This document shows, piece after piece, positions 34,780 to 46,789 of a stretch of 64,000 bases of DNA; position 1 is the first letter of the stretch; every line of letters starts with the position of its first letter. The translations under genes and the position numbers were made by a program. Origin of the DNA: Mycobacterium sp. EPa45. GTDB lineage: Bacteria > Actinomycetota > Actinomycetes > Mycobacteriales > Mycobacteriaceae. Under the pieces are notes generated by a model. The model had not been told where the DNA came from. It did no database searches and saw only the letters and a list, made by a program, of their open reading frames with translations. The stretch is taken from positions 5,394,001 to 5,458,000 of the forward strand of contig NZ_CP011773.1 of assembly GCF_001021385.1 (NCBI RefSeq), read 5' to 3'.

Positions 34780-36043
34780 GTCCTCGCAACGAAGTATTGG
34801 TCGACCACCTCGCCTCCCCAGCCGGTTCGATGCCGGACGCTTGAGAAACCAGTTCGCGTAGCACGGCTTGGGCTTCCATCCGGGCCAGCGGTGCACCGAT
34901 GCACATGTGAGCCCCGTAGCCGAATGCGATGTGGTTGCGGGGATTTCGGTCCACCTGAAATGTGTCCGGATCGGGGAACACCCGGGGATCTCGATTCGCG
35001 GCACCAAACGACAACAGGATTCGCGATCCGGCGGGGATCGTCACGTCACCGACGCGGTAGTCGAGTCTGGTGTAGCGGTATAAATTCTGGATCGGACTCG
35101 AGATACGCAGCTGCTCCTCGACCGCCATCGGGACAAGATCTGGGTTGGCCCTGATCAACTCGAATTGGTCCGGATGGTTGGCCAGCGTGTCGAACAGTCC
35201 GCCGAGCAGATTGGTCGTGGTTTCATTTCCGGCGATCAGTAACAGCATCGCGATGTGAAACAGTTGGTTGTCTGTCAGCGAACCGTCCTGCGCGTGCGCG
35301 AGCAGGCGCCCCATGGCGGTGTCCGAATCCTTCAATCCGCCAGCGGCGAACTGTCGCATGAAGTAACGCTGCAATTGCACAATCGAGCCGAGGGCCTTGG
35401 CGGAACGAGCAATTCCCTTGCGTGTCGGTTCGAAGTCAACGATGTGCATGCCCGCCTCGGACCACGCGCGGAATTGGGCCACATCGGCATCGGGTACTCC
35501 GAGGATGTGCGCGATCATCCGCACCGGCAAGGGGATGGTTAGCCGCTCCACCACGTCACAGCCGGGATTCGCCACAACCTCCGCAACCATCTCGGCTGCG
35601 AGTTTGTCGGTCATCTCCTGCCAACTCGCCATCGCCCCCTTACTGAATCCAGGCTGAACTTGTTTGCGCAGGCGGGCGTGTTCTTCGCCGTCGGTCAAAA
35701 CCAGGACCGGCGCCGCGATCTTCAACCGTGTCACGCCCTGTTCGCTGGTGACCGCATCGGTGTCGCGAAGAGCGGCGCGCACGTCCTCGTGGCGGCTCAA
35801 TATGAACGTGGCTCGTCTGGGGTTGAAGTGCACTCGGCCCGTCCGATGGAGATTTCGGTAGGCCTCGAAAGGTTCTGCTGCCGTGACCCGGTCAAGCGGA
35901 TCGTAGTCGGTGTTGACCGCTCCTACCCAGCCCTGATGACCGCGGCGCCAGGTTCGTAGGGCGCCATCGATATTCAGCCGAGCAGCGGAGGCGAATGGGG
36001 CGAAGATGGCAGCCGAGGCACTCAACCGCTCGTTCGCTGTCAC
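34745..36043 (-). CDS. Cytochrome P450
   Basis: This 432-residue P450 has the I-helix LLIAGNETTTNL, the ExxR motif EEQLRIS and the haem loop FGYGAHMCIGAPLARME. It is longer at the N-terminus than the other three (about 40 extra residues before YDPLDRVTA). GTG at 36043 is supported by a GTGA overlap with the LLM gene's stop; the ORF continues open upstream but that would run through the LLM gene. It is the last gene of a four-gene operon that starts with another P450. Confidence 0.92.
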   Translation of the reverse strand: MTANERLSASAAIFAPFASAARLNIDGALRTWRRGHQGWVGAVNTDYDPLDRVTAAEPFEAYRNLHRTGRVHFNPRRATFILSRHEDVRAALRDTDAVTSEQGVTRLKIAAPVLVLTDGEEHARLRKQVQPGFSKGAMASWQEMTDKLAAEMVAEVVANPGCDVVERLTIPLPVRMIAHILGVPDADVAQFRAWSEAGMHIVDFEPTRKGIARSAKALGSIVQLQRYFMRQFAAGGLKDSDTAMGRLLAHAQDGSLTDNQLFHIAMLLLIAGNETTTNLLGGLFDTLANHPDQFELIRANPDLVPMAVEEQLRISSPIQNLYRYTRLDYRVGDVTIPAGSRILLSFGAANRDPRVFPDPDTFQVDRNPRNHIAFGYGAHMCIGAPLARMEAQAVLRELVSQASGIEPAGEARWSTNTSLRGPTYLPIALTRA

Positions 36044-36969
36044 GTCAAACTCCTCGAGCGGTGGTGTGCGACGACCGTCGCGCCGAACTCGTCGATCGCC
36101 TCCAGAGCCCGCGCGAGGCTGTCTCCGGGGACGCTTAGCTGAATCGCCGTGACACCGAGATTTTCGAGACGCTCGACCTCCTCGAGGTACGCGCCCGAGT
36201 TGAATTCGGCTGTACCCGGCGTCCCAGCCAGCCCATTGAAAGCGATGTCGACCGTCGCGATGTCCCGGCCGATCGCATCGCAGCGGCGGCACAGATCGTC
36301 GATTCCGGCAGCCAGCGCATCCTCGGCGTCCATCGTCGCAGTCCGGGTGACCTTGGCTAACGCGTCCGGCGCCGCGAACGGGCACCAGCCGTCTCCGTGC
36401 GCCACCACCCGCCGGCGCGCGGCAGCGGTGTTGCCACCGACCCAGATCGGCGGGCACGAGGCGGGCCTTGGATGGGCGGTGATGCCGCGGGCCTCGAAAT
36501 GCGAACCCGAAAAGCTCACGTCGTCTTCGGTCCAGATCTGACGAATCACCTGCAGTGCCTCATCGACGAGCGCGGCGCGTTGATCGAAATCCACACCCAA
36601 GGCCGCGAATTCGCCCTTGAGATACCCAACACCGACCGCCAGAGTGAACCGCCCGCCGGACAACACATCCAGACTGGCGCCCGCCTTGGCCACCAGGAAC
36701 GGATTTCGATAGGGAAGTACGACGAGATTCGGGACCAACCGCAGTGTCGTGGTCACCGCGGCGGCATACGCCATGGCGACGAACGGGTCGAGCGCATCAT
36801 GGCCGCCGGACTCCAGCCACCGTTGTGTGGGCGCAGGGTGGTCGGTGAAGCCGAAGCCGTGAAAACCGGCCTTCTCGGTGGCGACGGCCACCGCCGCCAC
36901 ACCTGATCCGGTGACCAGTTCCGGATGATACGGATGGGTGTGCATCGGATGAGTCAGGATGAACCTCAC
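36040..36969 (-). CDS. LLM-class flavin/F420-dependent oxidoreductase
   Basis: This 309-residue luciferase-like TIM-barrel oxidoreductase has GFGFTDHPAP near the start, LDVLSGGRFTLAVGVGYLKGEF (the conserved SGGR...GxG region) and HPRPASCPPIWVGGNTAAARRR near the middle, typical of actinobacterial F420-dependent members. Such enzymes reduce or oxidise ketones or alkenes, or act as monooxygenases with FMNH2. GTG at 36969 follows AGGA. It is coupled to the downstream P450 and lies 28 bases after the crotonase gene. Cofactor choice cannot be decided from sequence alone. Confidence 0.87.
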   Translation of the reverse strand: MRFILTHPMHTHPYHPELVTGSGVAAVAVATEKAGFHGFGFTDHPAPTQRWLESGGHDALDPFVAMAYAAAVTTTLRLVPNLVVLPYRNPFLVAKAGASLDVLSGGRFTLAVGVGYLKGEFAALGVDFDQRAALVDEALQVIRQIWTEDDVSFSGSHFEARGITAHPRPASCPPIWVGGNTAAARRRVVAHGDGWCPFAAPDALAKVTRTATMDAEDALAAGIDDLCRRCDAIGRDIATVDIAFNGLAGTPGTAEFNSGAYLEEVERLENLGVTAIQLSVPGDSLARALEAIDEFGATVVAHHRSRSLT

Positions 36970-36997
36970 GTCGAATTCCTTTCGACACCAGCCGTCG

Positions 36998-37798
36998 TCA
37001 GCGACCCTCGAAGCGAGGCTCGCGCTTCTCGGTGAAGGCCGCGACGCCCTCGGCGACGTCGGCTGTGCCTGCCACCTGCTCGACCAGCAAGGCCTCGGTG
37101 GTGAAGGCCGCCGCCCGATCTACGTCGAGCGCCTGGTTGAGCATGGCCTTCGCCGCGGCGAGGGCCCGGGTCGGGCCGTTCGCGAGTCGCGTCGCCCATT
37201 CGTTGGCGGCGTTCTGCAACTCCTCGTTATTGGCCACCACCTTGTTCACCAGCCCGATGCGATGCGCCTCGCCCGCCGACAGCTCCTCACCGAACAGGAT
37301 CAGTTGCTTGGCAACATTGAACGGCACCTTGCGCGTTAGCAGATATGCGGCTCCGCCGTCAGGCGCGAGTCCGCGCCGCACGAACAACTCGATCAAACGT
37401 GCACCTTCGACGGCGATGATCAGGTCGCACGCCAAGACCATGCTGGCGCCCACCCCCGCCGCAACCCCGTTCAGCGCACAGATCACCGGCTTGTCACAGT
37501 CGAGGAGTGCGGCGACCACCGCCTGCGATCCGGAGCGCAAGATCCGCGCGGCGTCGCCCGGTATCCGGTCCTGACTGGGCCGCATGTTGGGGTCGCGCAG
37601 GTTGGGACCCGTGCAGAAATGCTTCTCACCACTGGCGGTGAACACCACGGCACGTATCGCAGGGTCGCGTGACGCCTCCGCCAGGTTGTCGATCAGGTCG
37701 CGCTGCATGGCGCGGGTGACCGAGTTGCCGACCTCCGGGCGGTCGAGCACCAGCCACAGCACTGCCCCGTCAGTGCGGACGGTCAGGCCGGTGCTCAC
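36998..37798 (-). CDS. Crotonase-fold protein (isomerase-like)
   Basis: This 266-residue crotonase superfamily protein has the oxyanion region HFCTGPNLRD and NGVAAGVGASMVLACDL. The canonical hydratase glutamates are absent: Ser is at the first position (GASM), Phe at the second (ELFVRRGLAPDGG). The APDGG loop is typical of enoyl-CoA isomerase-type members such as PaaG. GTG at 37798 overlaps the P450 stop by 4 bases. It probably moves a double bond, or acts in ring opening. Confidence 0.87.
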   Translation of the reverse strand: MSTGLTVRTDGAVLWLVLDRPEVGNSVTRAMQRDLIDNLAEASRDPAIRAVVFTASGEKHFCTGPNLRDPNMRPSQDRIPGDAARILRSGSQAVVAALLDCDKPVICALNGVAAGVGASMVLACDLIIAVEGARLIELFVRRGLAPDGGAAYLLTRKVPFNVAKQLILFGEELSAGEAHRIGLVNKVVANNEELQNAANEWATRLANGPTRALAAAKAMLNQALDVDRAAAFTTEALLVEQVAGTADVAEGVAAFTEKREPRFEGR

Positions 37799-38991
37799 AG
37801 CGCGACGGGCACGCTGGCCGGCCCCCGCACGGAGTTCGTGTGCACGAAGGCGACGTTGTCCTCGTCGACGTCCCAAGTTGGGAACCGCTTGAGCGTTTCC
37901 TCCAGTGCCACTCTGGCTTCCAGTCTGGCCAGTGCCGCGCCGAGACAGAAGTGCGAGCCGTGGCCGAAACTGATGTGCTTGATGCCGGTGCGGGTGACGT
38001 CGAACGTGTCAGGGTGCTCGTACTGCCGTTCGTCTCGGCCGGCCGAGCCGGTCAGCAACGCGACCTTGCTGCCCGCGGGAATGACGGTGTCGTGGAACGT
38101 CCTGTCCTGCAGCGTGAATCGTCCCTGGATCGGTGACGGCGCGTCGTAGCGGAGCAGCTCCTCGACGGCACCGCCGATGAGCCCGGGGTCCTCCACAAGC
38201 TTGGCGCGCTGATCCGGATTGCGGGCCAACGTCAGCGCGGCCCATCCCAGGAGCCGCGCGACCGTCTCATTGCCCGCAACGTTGACCATCGCGATGAAGA
38301 CCAGCAACTCACCGTCGTCCAGCCGACGCGGGTCGATGTCGGGCATTACGAGATCGGAATCCATGAGATCACTGACGATGTCGGCCGTACGGGTATGCCG
38401 TCGCAATTCGATCTGCTGCCGGTAGTAGTCGAACAACCTCACCTGGGCTAGCTCCCCGGCTTCATTGCGCTCCGTATTGCCTTCGTCCCGATGTAATTGC
38501 GCATCCGACCACTCGCGGAGGTTGTCGTGATCGGACTCAGGGAAACCGAGCAGGGAGCTGATCACCATCACCGGGAGTTTGGCCGAAAAGTCCCGAACGT
38601 AGTCGAAGCCGTCCGAGCCGACATGCCGATCCAGATAGCCGCGGCACAACGTCCGAACGTAATCCTCCAATTTGGCGATTCTGCTCCGGAAAAAGGTGCG
38701 ATTGACCATCTTCCGCATCGCAGTATGGTCGGGTGGGTCCATCATGATCATCGCCTTGGGCGCACCCCAGGGGTCGTCAGTGATCATGTCCAGGGTGATG
38801 CCGTGCTCGGAGGAGAAGGCTTCGGTGTCCAGCGATGCGGTCAAGACGTCGTCGAACCGGCTCAGAGCGTAGAAGTCGTACTCCGGGTTGTAGTACACCG
38901 GCGCTTCGTCGCGCATCCGCTTCCACACCGAGTACGGTTCGGCATGCAAGAGGCGATCAAAAGGATCCCATCGCAGATCCGTCGTCGTCAT
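37795..38991 (-). CDS. Cytochrome P450
   Basis: This 398-residue P450 has the I-helix MVNVAGNETVARL, EELLRYD as ExxR and the haem loop FGHGSHFCLGAALARLE. The I-helix has Val where Thr commonly follows Glu-Thr (NETV), a small departure near the oxygen-activating threonine. ATG at 38991 with AAGGA upstream is clear. It leads the operon P450, crotonase, LLM oxidoreductase, P450; dyad site I lies 19 bases upstream. Two P450s in one unit suggest successive hydroxylations of the same skeleton. Confidence 0.92.
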   Translation of the reverse strand: MTTTDLRWDPFDRLLHAEPYSVWKRMRDEAPVYYNPEYDFYALSRFDDVLTASLDTEAFSSEHGITLDMITDDPWGAPKAMIMMDPPDHTAMRKMVNRTFFRSRIAKLEDYVRTLCRGYLDRHVGSDGFDYVRDFSAKLPVMVISSLLGFPESDHDNLREWSDAQLHRDEGNTERNEAGELAQVRLFDYYRQQIELRRHTRTADIVSDLMDSDLVMPDIDPRRLDDGELLVFIAMVNVAGNETVARLLGWAALTLARNPDQRAKLVEDPGLIGGAVEELLRYDAPSPIQGRFTLQDRTFHDTVIPAGSKVALLTGSAGRDERQYEHPDTFDVTRTGIKHISFGHGSHFCLGAALARLEARVALEETLKRFPTWDVDEDNVAFVHTNSVRGPASVPVAL

Positions 38992-39010
38992 CGCACCGTC
39001 CTTCCCTGCT

Positions 39011-39033
39011 GAACACTATTACACTCAATGTCT
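39011..39033. promoter_or_regulatory. Recurrent dyad, site I (GAACA-N13-TGTCT)
   Basis: The left arm is perfect and the right arm matches 3 of 5. It lies between the leftward P450 operon and the rightward crotonase/dehydrogenase operon, 19 bases from the P450 ATG and 62 from the crotonase GTG. Confidence 0.57.
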
Positions 39034-39095
39034 TATTGCACCACCATGCGCTAGCATCTCAGGCACTGCCGACACGACATCGAGGAGAGTTTCTG

Positions 39096-39908
39096 GTGGA
39101 AACGCGGGAGATGGACCACGTCGTTTACGAGAAGGACGGGGCGATCGCGCGGATCATCCTGAACAACCCCGAACGCGCAAACGCGCAGACCTCGGAGATG
39201 GTGCACAGCGTCAACGCCGCGCTCGATGACGCGCAATACGATTACGACATCAAGGTCGTGATCATCAAGGCCAACGGCAAGGGCTTCTGTTCCGGCCACA
39301 TCCCAGACGGTAGTTATCCGGAATTCAAGGCCGAATTGGACGCATCCGGGAAGGTCTGGCGATCGGCGGCTCAACTGTTCTTGTGGCCGGTGCTCAAACT
39401 GTGGGAGTTCCCCAAGCCGGTGATCTCGCAGGTGCACGGCTACGCGATCGGCGGTGGCACGACATGGGCGCTGATCCCCGAAATCACCATCTGCAGTGAC
39501 GATGCCTGGTTCCAGATGCCGCTGGTGCCCGGATTCGGTTTGCCCGGATCGGAGACCATGTTCGAGCCCTGGGTGTTCATGAACTACAAGCGCGCCGCGG
39601 AATACCTCTACACCGCCCAGAAGATCTCGGCGGAGCAGGCCCTCGAGTTCGGCTTGGTCAATCGGGTGGTGCCCCGCGAGCGCCTCGAGGCCGAGGTAGA
39701 AGAACTCGCCGCCAAGATCGCCAAGGCGCCGCTGATCACCCTGCAGGCGACGAAAGCCGGGATCCTGCGAGCGTGGGAGACCATGGGCTTCCGGACCCAC
39801 CAGCAGGCCAGCAATGACCTTCAGGCTGTCGTGACAGGTTCGAAGGAATTCCAGAACTACATGGTCGAACTGATGAAGAAGGCGGCCAAGCCCGCGGATC
39901 GGGTCTGA
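39096..39908 (+). CDS. Crotonase-fold protein
   Basis: This 270-residue crotonase superfamily member starts at the GTG at 39096, 6 bases after GGAGAG. Oxyanion-hole segments are GFCSGHIPDG and HGYAIGGGTTWALIPEI. At the canonical glutamate positions I read Thr (GGTTW) and Leu (MPLVPGFGLPG), so ordinary hydration is unlikely. The unusual GFGLPGSETMFEPW segment differs from all the other crotonases here. It is followed after 2 bases by an alpha-type acyl-CoA dehydrogenase, so it probably acts next to a desaturation step. Confidence 0.85.
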   Translation: METREMDHVVYEKDGAIARIILNNPERANAQTSEMVHSVNAALDDAQYDYDIKVVIIKANGKGFCSGHIPDGSYPEFKAELDASGKVWRSAAQLFLWPVLKLWEFPKPVISQVHGYAIGGGTTWALIPEITICSDDAWFQMPLVPGFGLPGSETMFEPWVFMNYKRAAEYLYTAQKISAEQALEFGLVNRVVPRERLEAEVEELAAKIAKAPLITLQATKAGILRAWETMGFRTHQQASNDLQAVVTGSKEFQNYMVELMKKAAKPADRV

Positions 39909-39910
39909 CA

Positions 39911-41113
39911 ATGCCGCTCGACCCGATCGTCCGGTTCGGCGGCGGCCCCGAGGTCGAGGAGCTGCGGGGCCGAATCCGCGGCTGGTTGGTCGACCATCTG
40001 CCCGACGAGTTCCGCCGCACCGCCGCCAACCCCGACTATCTGCCGCGAGACGGACACGAACGCGCCGTTGAGTTCTGCCGAGCGCTGCACGCGCAGGGCT
40101 GGTTCGTTCCGCACTGGCCCGCACGGTTTGAGGGCGGTGGCCTTGACGTCGTGCGCCAAGTCGTGATTCGCGAGGAACTCGCCTATGCCGGCGCCCCGCT
40201 GGTGAACACCAACGGCGTCAACATGCTTGCACCGGTGCTGTTCCGGTTCGGAACGACTGCGCAGCAGGACGAGCACCTACCCAAAATCGCTCGCTCGGAA
40301 CGGATGTGGGCCCAGGGCTACTCCGAACCGGAAGCAGGGTCCGATCTTGCCGCGCTGCGGATGACCGCGCGGCGCGACGGCGACCACTACGTGCTCGACG
40401 GCCAGAAGACGTGGACCAGCAACGGCGTATTGGCCGATTGGATTTTCGTACTGGCGCGAACCTCCCCGGTGGGCGCGAAGCGTCAGGCCGGAATCTCATT
40501 CTTTCTGGTCGACCTGGAGACTGCGGGGATCACCCGCCGCCCCATTCGCTCCATGACCGGCTATCCCACCTTCGCCGAAGAGTTCTTCGACGGCGTGCGG
40601 GTTCCGGCGGAGAACCTGGTCGGTGAGGAGGGCGAGGGCTGGAAGGTCGCCAAGGCACTACTGGACGCAGAGCGCTCCAACGTCACCCGTGCCGCGCAAG
40701 CACAGCGCTACCTCGACGAACTCGTCGACTGGTGCAAAGCCCAGCGCGGCGCGAAACATGATCCGTTGGCCAACCCGCTCAACCGCATGGCTCTGGCCCG
40801 CGCAGTGGAGCACGTGGAGGTCGGACGTGCACTGTCCTATCGGGTTGCCCACCAACAGGCTTCGGGGACGTTGGATCCCGCGCTACCTTCGTTGTCGAAG
40901 CTATATCACTCACAGCTGACCGCCGAGCTTCGCCAGCTCGGCGCGCGGATACTCGGGCCACTCGGCGCCCTGCTGCCCGACGACCCGGATTCAGTGCTCG
41001 ACGGCCACTTCTCCGAAGGCCTGCTGTTGTCGTTGCTGCACACCATCGGCGGCGGCACCAGCGAGATTCAGCGCGATTTGATCTCCACGACCGGGCTCGG
41101 CCTTCCGCGCTAG
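39911..41113 (+). CDS. Acyl-CoA dehydrogenase, alpha-type subunit
   Basis: This 400-residue acyl-CoA dehydrogenase has the intact flavin motif WAQGYSEPEAGSDLAAL and the C-terminal IGGGTSEIQRDLISTTGLGLPR. It lacks the medium-chain YEGT glutamate. Unlike the pairs at 9700 and 26046, no beta-type gene is adjacent; the solitary beta-type protein at 56768 could be its partner, or it may be homomeric. It lies 2 bases after the crotonase stop, and its end overlaps the convergent crotonase by 4 bases. Confidence 0.9.
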   Translation: MPLDPIVRFGGGPEVEELRGRIRGWLVDHLPDEFRRTAANPDYLPRDGHERAVEFCRALHAQGWFVPHWPARFEGGGLDVVRQVVIREELAYAGAPLVNTNGVNMLAPVLFRFGTTAQQDEHLPKIARSERMWAQGYSEPEAGSDLAALRMTARRDGDHYVLDGQKTWTSNGVLADWIFVLARTSPVGAKRQAGISFFLVDLETAGITRRPIRSMTGYPTFAEEFFDGVRVPAENLVGEEGEGWKVAKALLDAERSNVTRAAQAQRYLDELVDWCKAQRGAKHDPLANPLNRMALARAVEHVEVGRALSYRVAHQQASGTLDPALPSLSKLYHSQLTAELRQLGARILGPLGALLPDDPDSVLDGHFSEGLLLSLLHTIGGGTSEIQRDLISTTGLGLPR

Positions 41114-41855
41114 CCGAACTCGGCCCGGCCCACAGCGGCAGCCGAACGCTGTTGCGCGACAGTCGCGATCGCCAGCTCAAGAGGATGGAACGACGCCAGC
41201 TGTGCTGACTCAACCGAGCCGATAAGCCGTTTGGTCAACTCCACCGCACCCGAATCCGTCTGTGTGAGTTCGCTTGCGATGGCCATCGCCACGTCGACCG
41301 CTGCGCCCGGTTCGGCGAGGTCGGTGACGAGTCCCCACTGGTGCGCGAGCTCCGCCGGCAGCCGGTTGCCTCGCAACAACAGCGATGAGGCGCGTTGCCG
41401 GCCAAGCTGCTGCGTCAATCGCCAGGCCAGTCCGCCGTCGGGCACGACCGCCCGGGCGACGAAAGGCGCTGAGAAGAAGGCGTTTCGCGCCGCGACAACA
41501 AGGTCACAGGAGAGCGCCAGGCTCCACCCGAGGCCGACCGCCGCGCCTTCGACTGCCGCGATCGTAGGCACGGCGACGGCGCGGAGCTGCTCCATCACGC
41601 GCTGTGCGTGCTCCACTCGGCCAGCCGGGCTGAGCGGGCCCGTTCCGTGGGCGGGCCCGGTCTTGAGATCGCCACCCGCACTGAAGAATCCATCCGCACC
41701 GGTGAGGACGATCGCGCGTGCGCCGCATGACGCCAGCGCATCCGATAGCTCGGTCCACGATTCGTAGCGCAGCGAATTGCGCTGGGACGGACGGTTCAGC
41801 GTTATCACCGCGGTCCCACCGCGGTCTTCGTAGCGGACGAGAGGTTCCGCGCTCA

Positions 41856-41856
<1 letters not shown>
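41110..41856 (-). CDS. Crotonase-fold protein (isomerase-like)
   Basis: This 248-residue crotonase has GFFSAGGDLK and EGAAVGLGWSLALSCDL for the oxyanion hole. It has Ser at the first canonical glutamate position (GWSL) and Phe at the second (APFVARAVVPDGGLAW); the PDGG loop is isomerase-like. ATG at 41856 overlaps the previous crotonase stop as TGATG. It is the last gene of the six-gene operon led by the E1 dehydrogenase and follows two crotonases and a nitronate-monooxygenase-like gene. Confidence 0.87.
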
Positions 41857-44477
<2,621 letters not shown>

Positions 44478-44481
<4 letters not shown>

Positions 44482-44717
44482 GAGATGACCGCGACGAGTT
44501 CGCCGACGTCGTAGGTGCCGCCCTCCTCGACCTTCCACGACACGACACCGGACGCAGGTGATTCGATGTCCATCTCGGCTTTGTCGGTGGCGAGCGAATA
44601 CAGCGGCTCGCCCTCGGTCACCGAAGCCCCGTCCTCGACGAAGAATTCGGTGATCTCTGCTTCGGTGATGGCGTCGCCGGGCTTGGGCAACCGGACCTCG
44701 GTGGGATTGCCGCTCAC
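44478..44717 (-). CDS. Free-standing lipoyl/biotinyl carrier domain
   Basis: This 79-residue single-domain carrier protein begins EVRLPKPGDAITEAEITEF, has the lipoyl hairpin TDKAEMDIESP with Lys46 as the attachment site, then GGTYDVGELVAVIS. In 2-oxoacid dehydrogenase complexes this domain is normally the N-terminus of E2; here no subunit-binding or acyltransferase domain follows. The GTG start overlaps the E1 stop by 4 bases, so it is made together with the fused E1. It probably accepts the acyl group from E1. Confidence 0.87.
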
Positions 44718-46735
44718 ACGATCCTCCTGATGGCTTCGACCAACTGGGCGGCGCCGGGGCGGCAGGCCGCCTCCAACGTTCCTGCCCTCGGCACCGGCGT
44801 GTAGCTGCCCGCGACCCGCTGGATCGGCGCGCTGAGAACGCCGAAGAGTTCTGTTCCGACGGCGGCTGCCAGTTCCGCGCCCGGGCCGCAGAAGCCCACT
44901 GATTCGTGTGCAACCACCAGCCGGGTCGTCTTACGCACCGAGGAGAGCACTGTGGCGAGATCGAGCGGCACGAGCGTGCGCAAGTCCACCACTTCGACCG
45001 AAATACCCTCGGATTCAAGCTCGCTCGCCGCGGCGAGCGCGGCATGCACCATGGCTCCGTATGTCACCACCGTGACGTCATCACCTGCTCGTTTGATGTC
45101 GGCTTGCCCAAGCGGGATGACGTAGTCGGCCACCGGCACCGGACCCTTCCCACCTCCGTAGTAGAGCTTCATCGATTCGATGAACAGGCATGGGTCCCCG
45201 TCGGACAGGCACGCATTCAGCAGGCCCGCCGCGTCGGCAGCAGTACTGGGCCAGACCACCTTCAGGCCCGGGGTGTGCATGGCCCACGCCTCGAAGGCCT
45301 GCGAATGTTGTGGCCCGGCCGCCATTCCCACCATGGTCCGGATCACCAGCGGCGCACCCGTGCGGCCACCCGACATGTAGCGCACTTTCGCGGCGTGATT
45401 GGCGATCTGGTCCATGGCAACACCGAGGAAGTCCATGAACATCAATTCGGCGACCGGCCGCAGTCCCGCCAGCGAGGCGCCGATCGCGGCACCGATGATC
45501 GACGATTCGGCGATCGGAGTGTCGAGCACCCGGTCGTCACCGTACTTCGCCGACAAGCCCGCCGTGATCTTGAACATGCCCCCACCCGAGCGGTCGGCGA
45601 TGTCCTCTCCCAGCAGCACGATCGAGTCGTCGGCGGCCATGGCACGGTCCAGCGTGCGGTGAATCGCTTGTACCAGTCCCAGATCCTCGGTCTCGCCGGT
45701 CGGCAGTCCAACCGGCTGCGAGCCGGGGGACGCCACTTCGATTCCGTTGTCGGCGAACACGTCCCGGGTCAGTTCATCGGCATCCGGGGGCGCCGCGGTG
45801 ACCGCAGCGGTGAAGGCCGCGTCGACCTGGTCGCTCAGTTCCTTGTCGATCGCGTCGAGCTCGGCCTCGGTCGCGACGCCTTGGTCGATCAGGCGGTTGC
45901 GGTAGCGCGCAAATGGTGGGTCGGCGCGCTTGGCCGCCAATTCATCCTGGTCCGCATAGGCCATGCTGTCCCCGAAGTAATGGCCCTGCAGTCGGTAAGC
46001 CACCGCTTCGACGAATGAGGGCCCCTGACCCGCCCGGGCGCGCTCGGCCGCCTCGGCGACCGCATCGTAGACCGCGTGCGGGTCCGTGCCGTCCACCGTG
46101 ACGCCGACCATGCCGTAGCCCGTCGCGCGATCGGAGAGCCGAGCCGTTTTGGTGTAGCCGTCAGCCGCGGTGCCCTCCGCCCACGCGTTGTTCTGACAGA
46201 AGAAAACCACCGGAAGCGACCACAGCGCTGCCATGTTCATCGCTTCGTGCACGTAGCCGATGCTCGTCGCGCCGTCGCCGAAACTGACCAGGACCACCTG
46301 TCCGGTGCGCCTGCGGGCCGCGGCCAACGCGATACCGTTGGCGATCAACGGACCCGCGCCGACAATCCCTGTGGTCCAGGCGATTCCGTGCGCGGGGTCG
46401 TAGATCCCCATGGCGCCGGCCTTACCCTTGGACAATCCGGCACTACGGCCGAGAATCTCGGCGAAGTACCCGGTGAGATCGATGCCCTTCGCGAGCACGT
46501 CGCCAAGGCCCCGGTACGTGGTGACGAGCTGATCACTGTCCGAGAGCGCCAGCATGGCGCCGGCGGACATCGCCTCCTGGCCGTCCACCGGCCAGTAGCT
46601 CATCGCGGCCTCGCCGGACGACAACGCCTTGCGGACCCGTTTGTCTCCGTGCTGCACCTTGCTCATCAGGCGGTACAGCGCCAGGGCACGGTCAGTAGCC
46701 GACGACGGCCGTTCGGTGTCGAACTGGGTGGACAT
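44714..46735 (-). CDS. Thiamine-dependent 2-oxoacid dehydrogenase E1, alpha-beta fusion
   Basis: This 673-residue fusion has an E1-alpha part (about 1-330) with the thiamine-diphosphate motif GDGATS...QNN (Gly153-Asp154-Gly155 to Asn182-Asn183) and an E1-beta part (about 345-673) with LLGEDIADRSGGGMFKIT, PIAESSIIGAAIGASLAG and VVDLRTLVPLD. It resembles branched-chain/acetoin-type E1 subunits fused in one chain. It would oxidatively decarboxylate a 2-oxoacid, or cleave a diketone, onto the lipoyl domain encoded next. ATG at 46735 follows GGGAG. No E2 acyltransferase or E3 gene is in the window. Dyad site J is 31 bases upstream. Confidence 0.92.
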   Translation of the reverse strand: MSTQFDTERPSSATDRALALYRLMSKVQHGDKRVRKALSSGEAAMSYWPVDGQEAMSAGAMLALSDSDQLVTTYRGLGDVLAKGIDLTGYFAEILGRSAGLSKGKAGAMGIYDPAHGIAWTTGIVGAGPLIANGIALAAARRRTGQVVLVSFGDGATSIGYVHEAMNMAALWSLPVVFFCQNNAWAEGTAADGYTKTARLSDRATGYGMVGVTVDGTDPHAVYDAVAEAAERARAGQGPSFVEAVAYRLQGHYFGDSMAYADQDELAAKRADPPFARYRNRLIDQGVATEAELDAIDKELSDQVDAAFTAAVTAAPPDADELTRDVFADNGIEVASPGSQPVGLPTGETEDLGLVQAIHRTLDRAMAADDSIVLLGEDIADRSGGGMFKITAGLSAKYGDDRVLDTPIAESSIIGAAIGASLAGLRPVAELMFMDFLGVAMDQIANHAAKVRYMSGGRTGAPLVIRTMVGMAAGPQHSQAFEAWAMHTPGLKVVWPSTAADAAGLLNACLSDGDPCLFIESMKLYYGGGKGPVPVADYVIPLGQADIKRAGDDVTVVTYGAMVHAALAAASELESEGISVEVVDLRTLVPLDLATVLSSVRKTTRLVVAHESVGFCGPGAELAAAVGTELFGVLSAPIQRVAGSYTPVPRAGTLEAACRPGAAQLVEAIRRIV

Positions 46736-46766
46736 CCCACTCTCCCTTACCGGTTGGCGAGTCATT

Positions 46767-46789
46767 CTACAATAGAACGAATTGTGTTC
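46767..46789. promoter_or_regulatory. Recurrent dyad, site J (CTACA-N13-TGTTC)
   Basis: The right arm is perfect and the left arm matches 3 of 5, with an inner AATAGAAC-N7-GTTC like site C. It lies 31 bases upstream of the E1 ATG and overlaps the stop codon of the NTF2 gene, so it can start a new unit within a run of same-strand genes. Confidence 0.58.
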
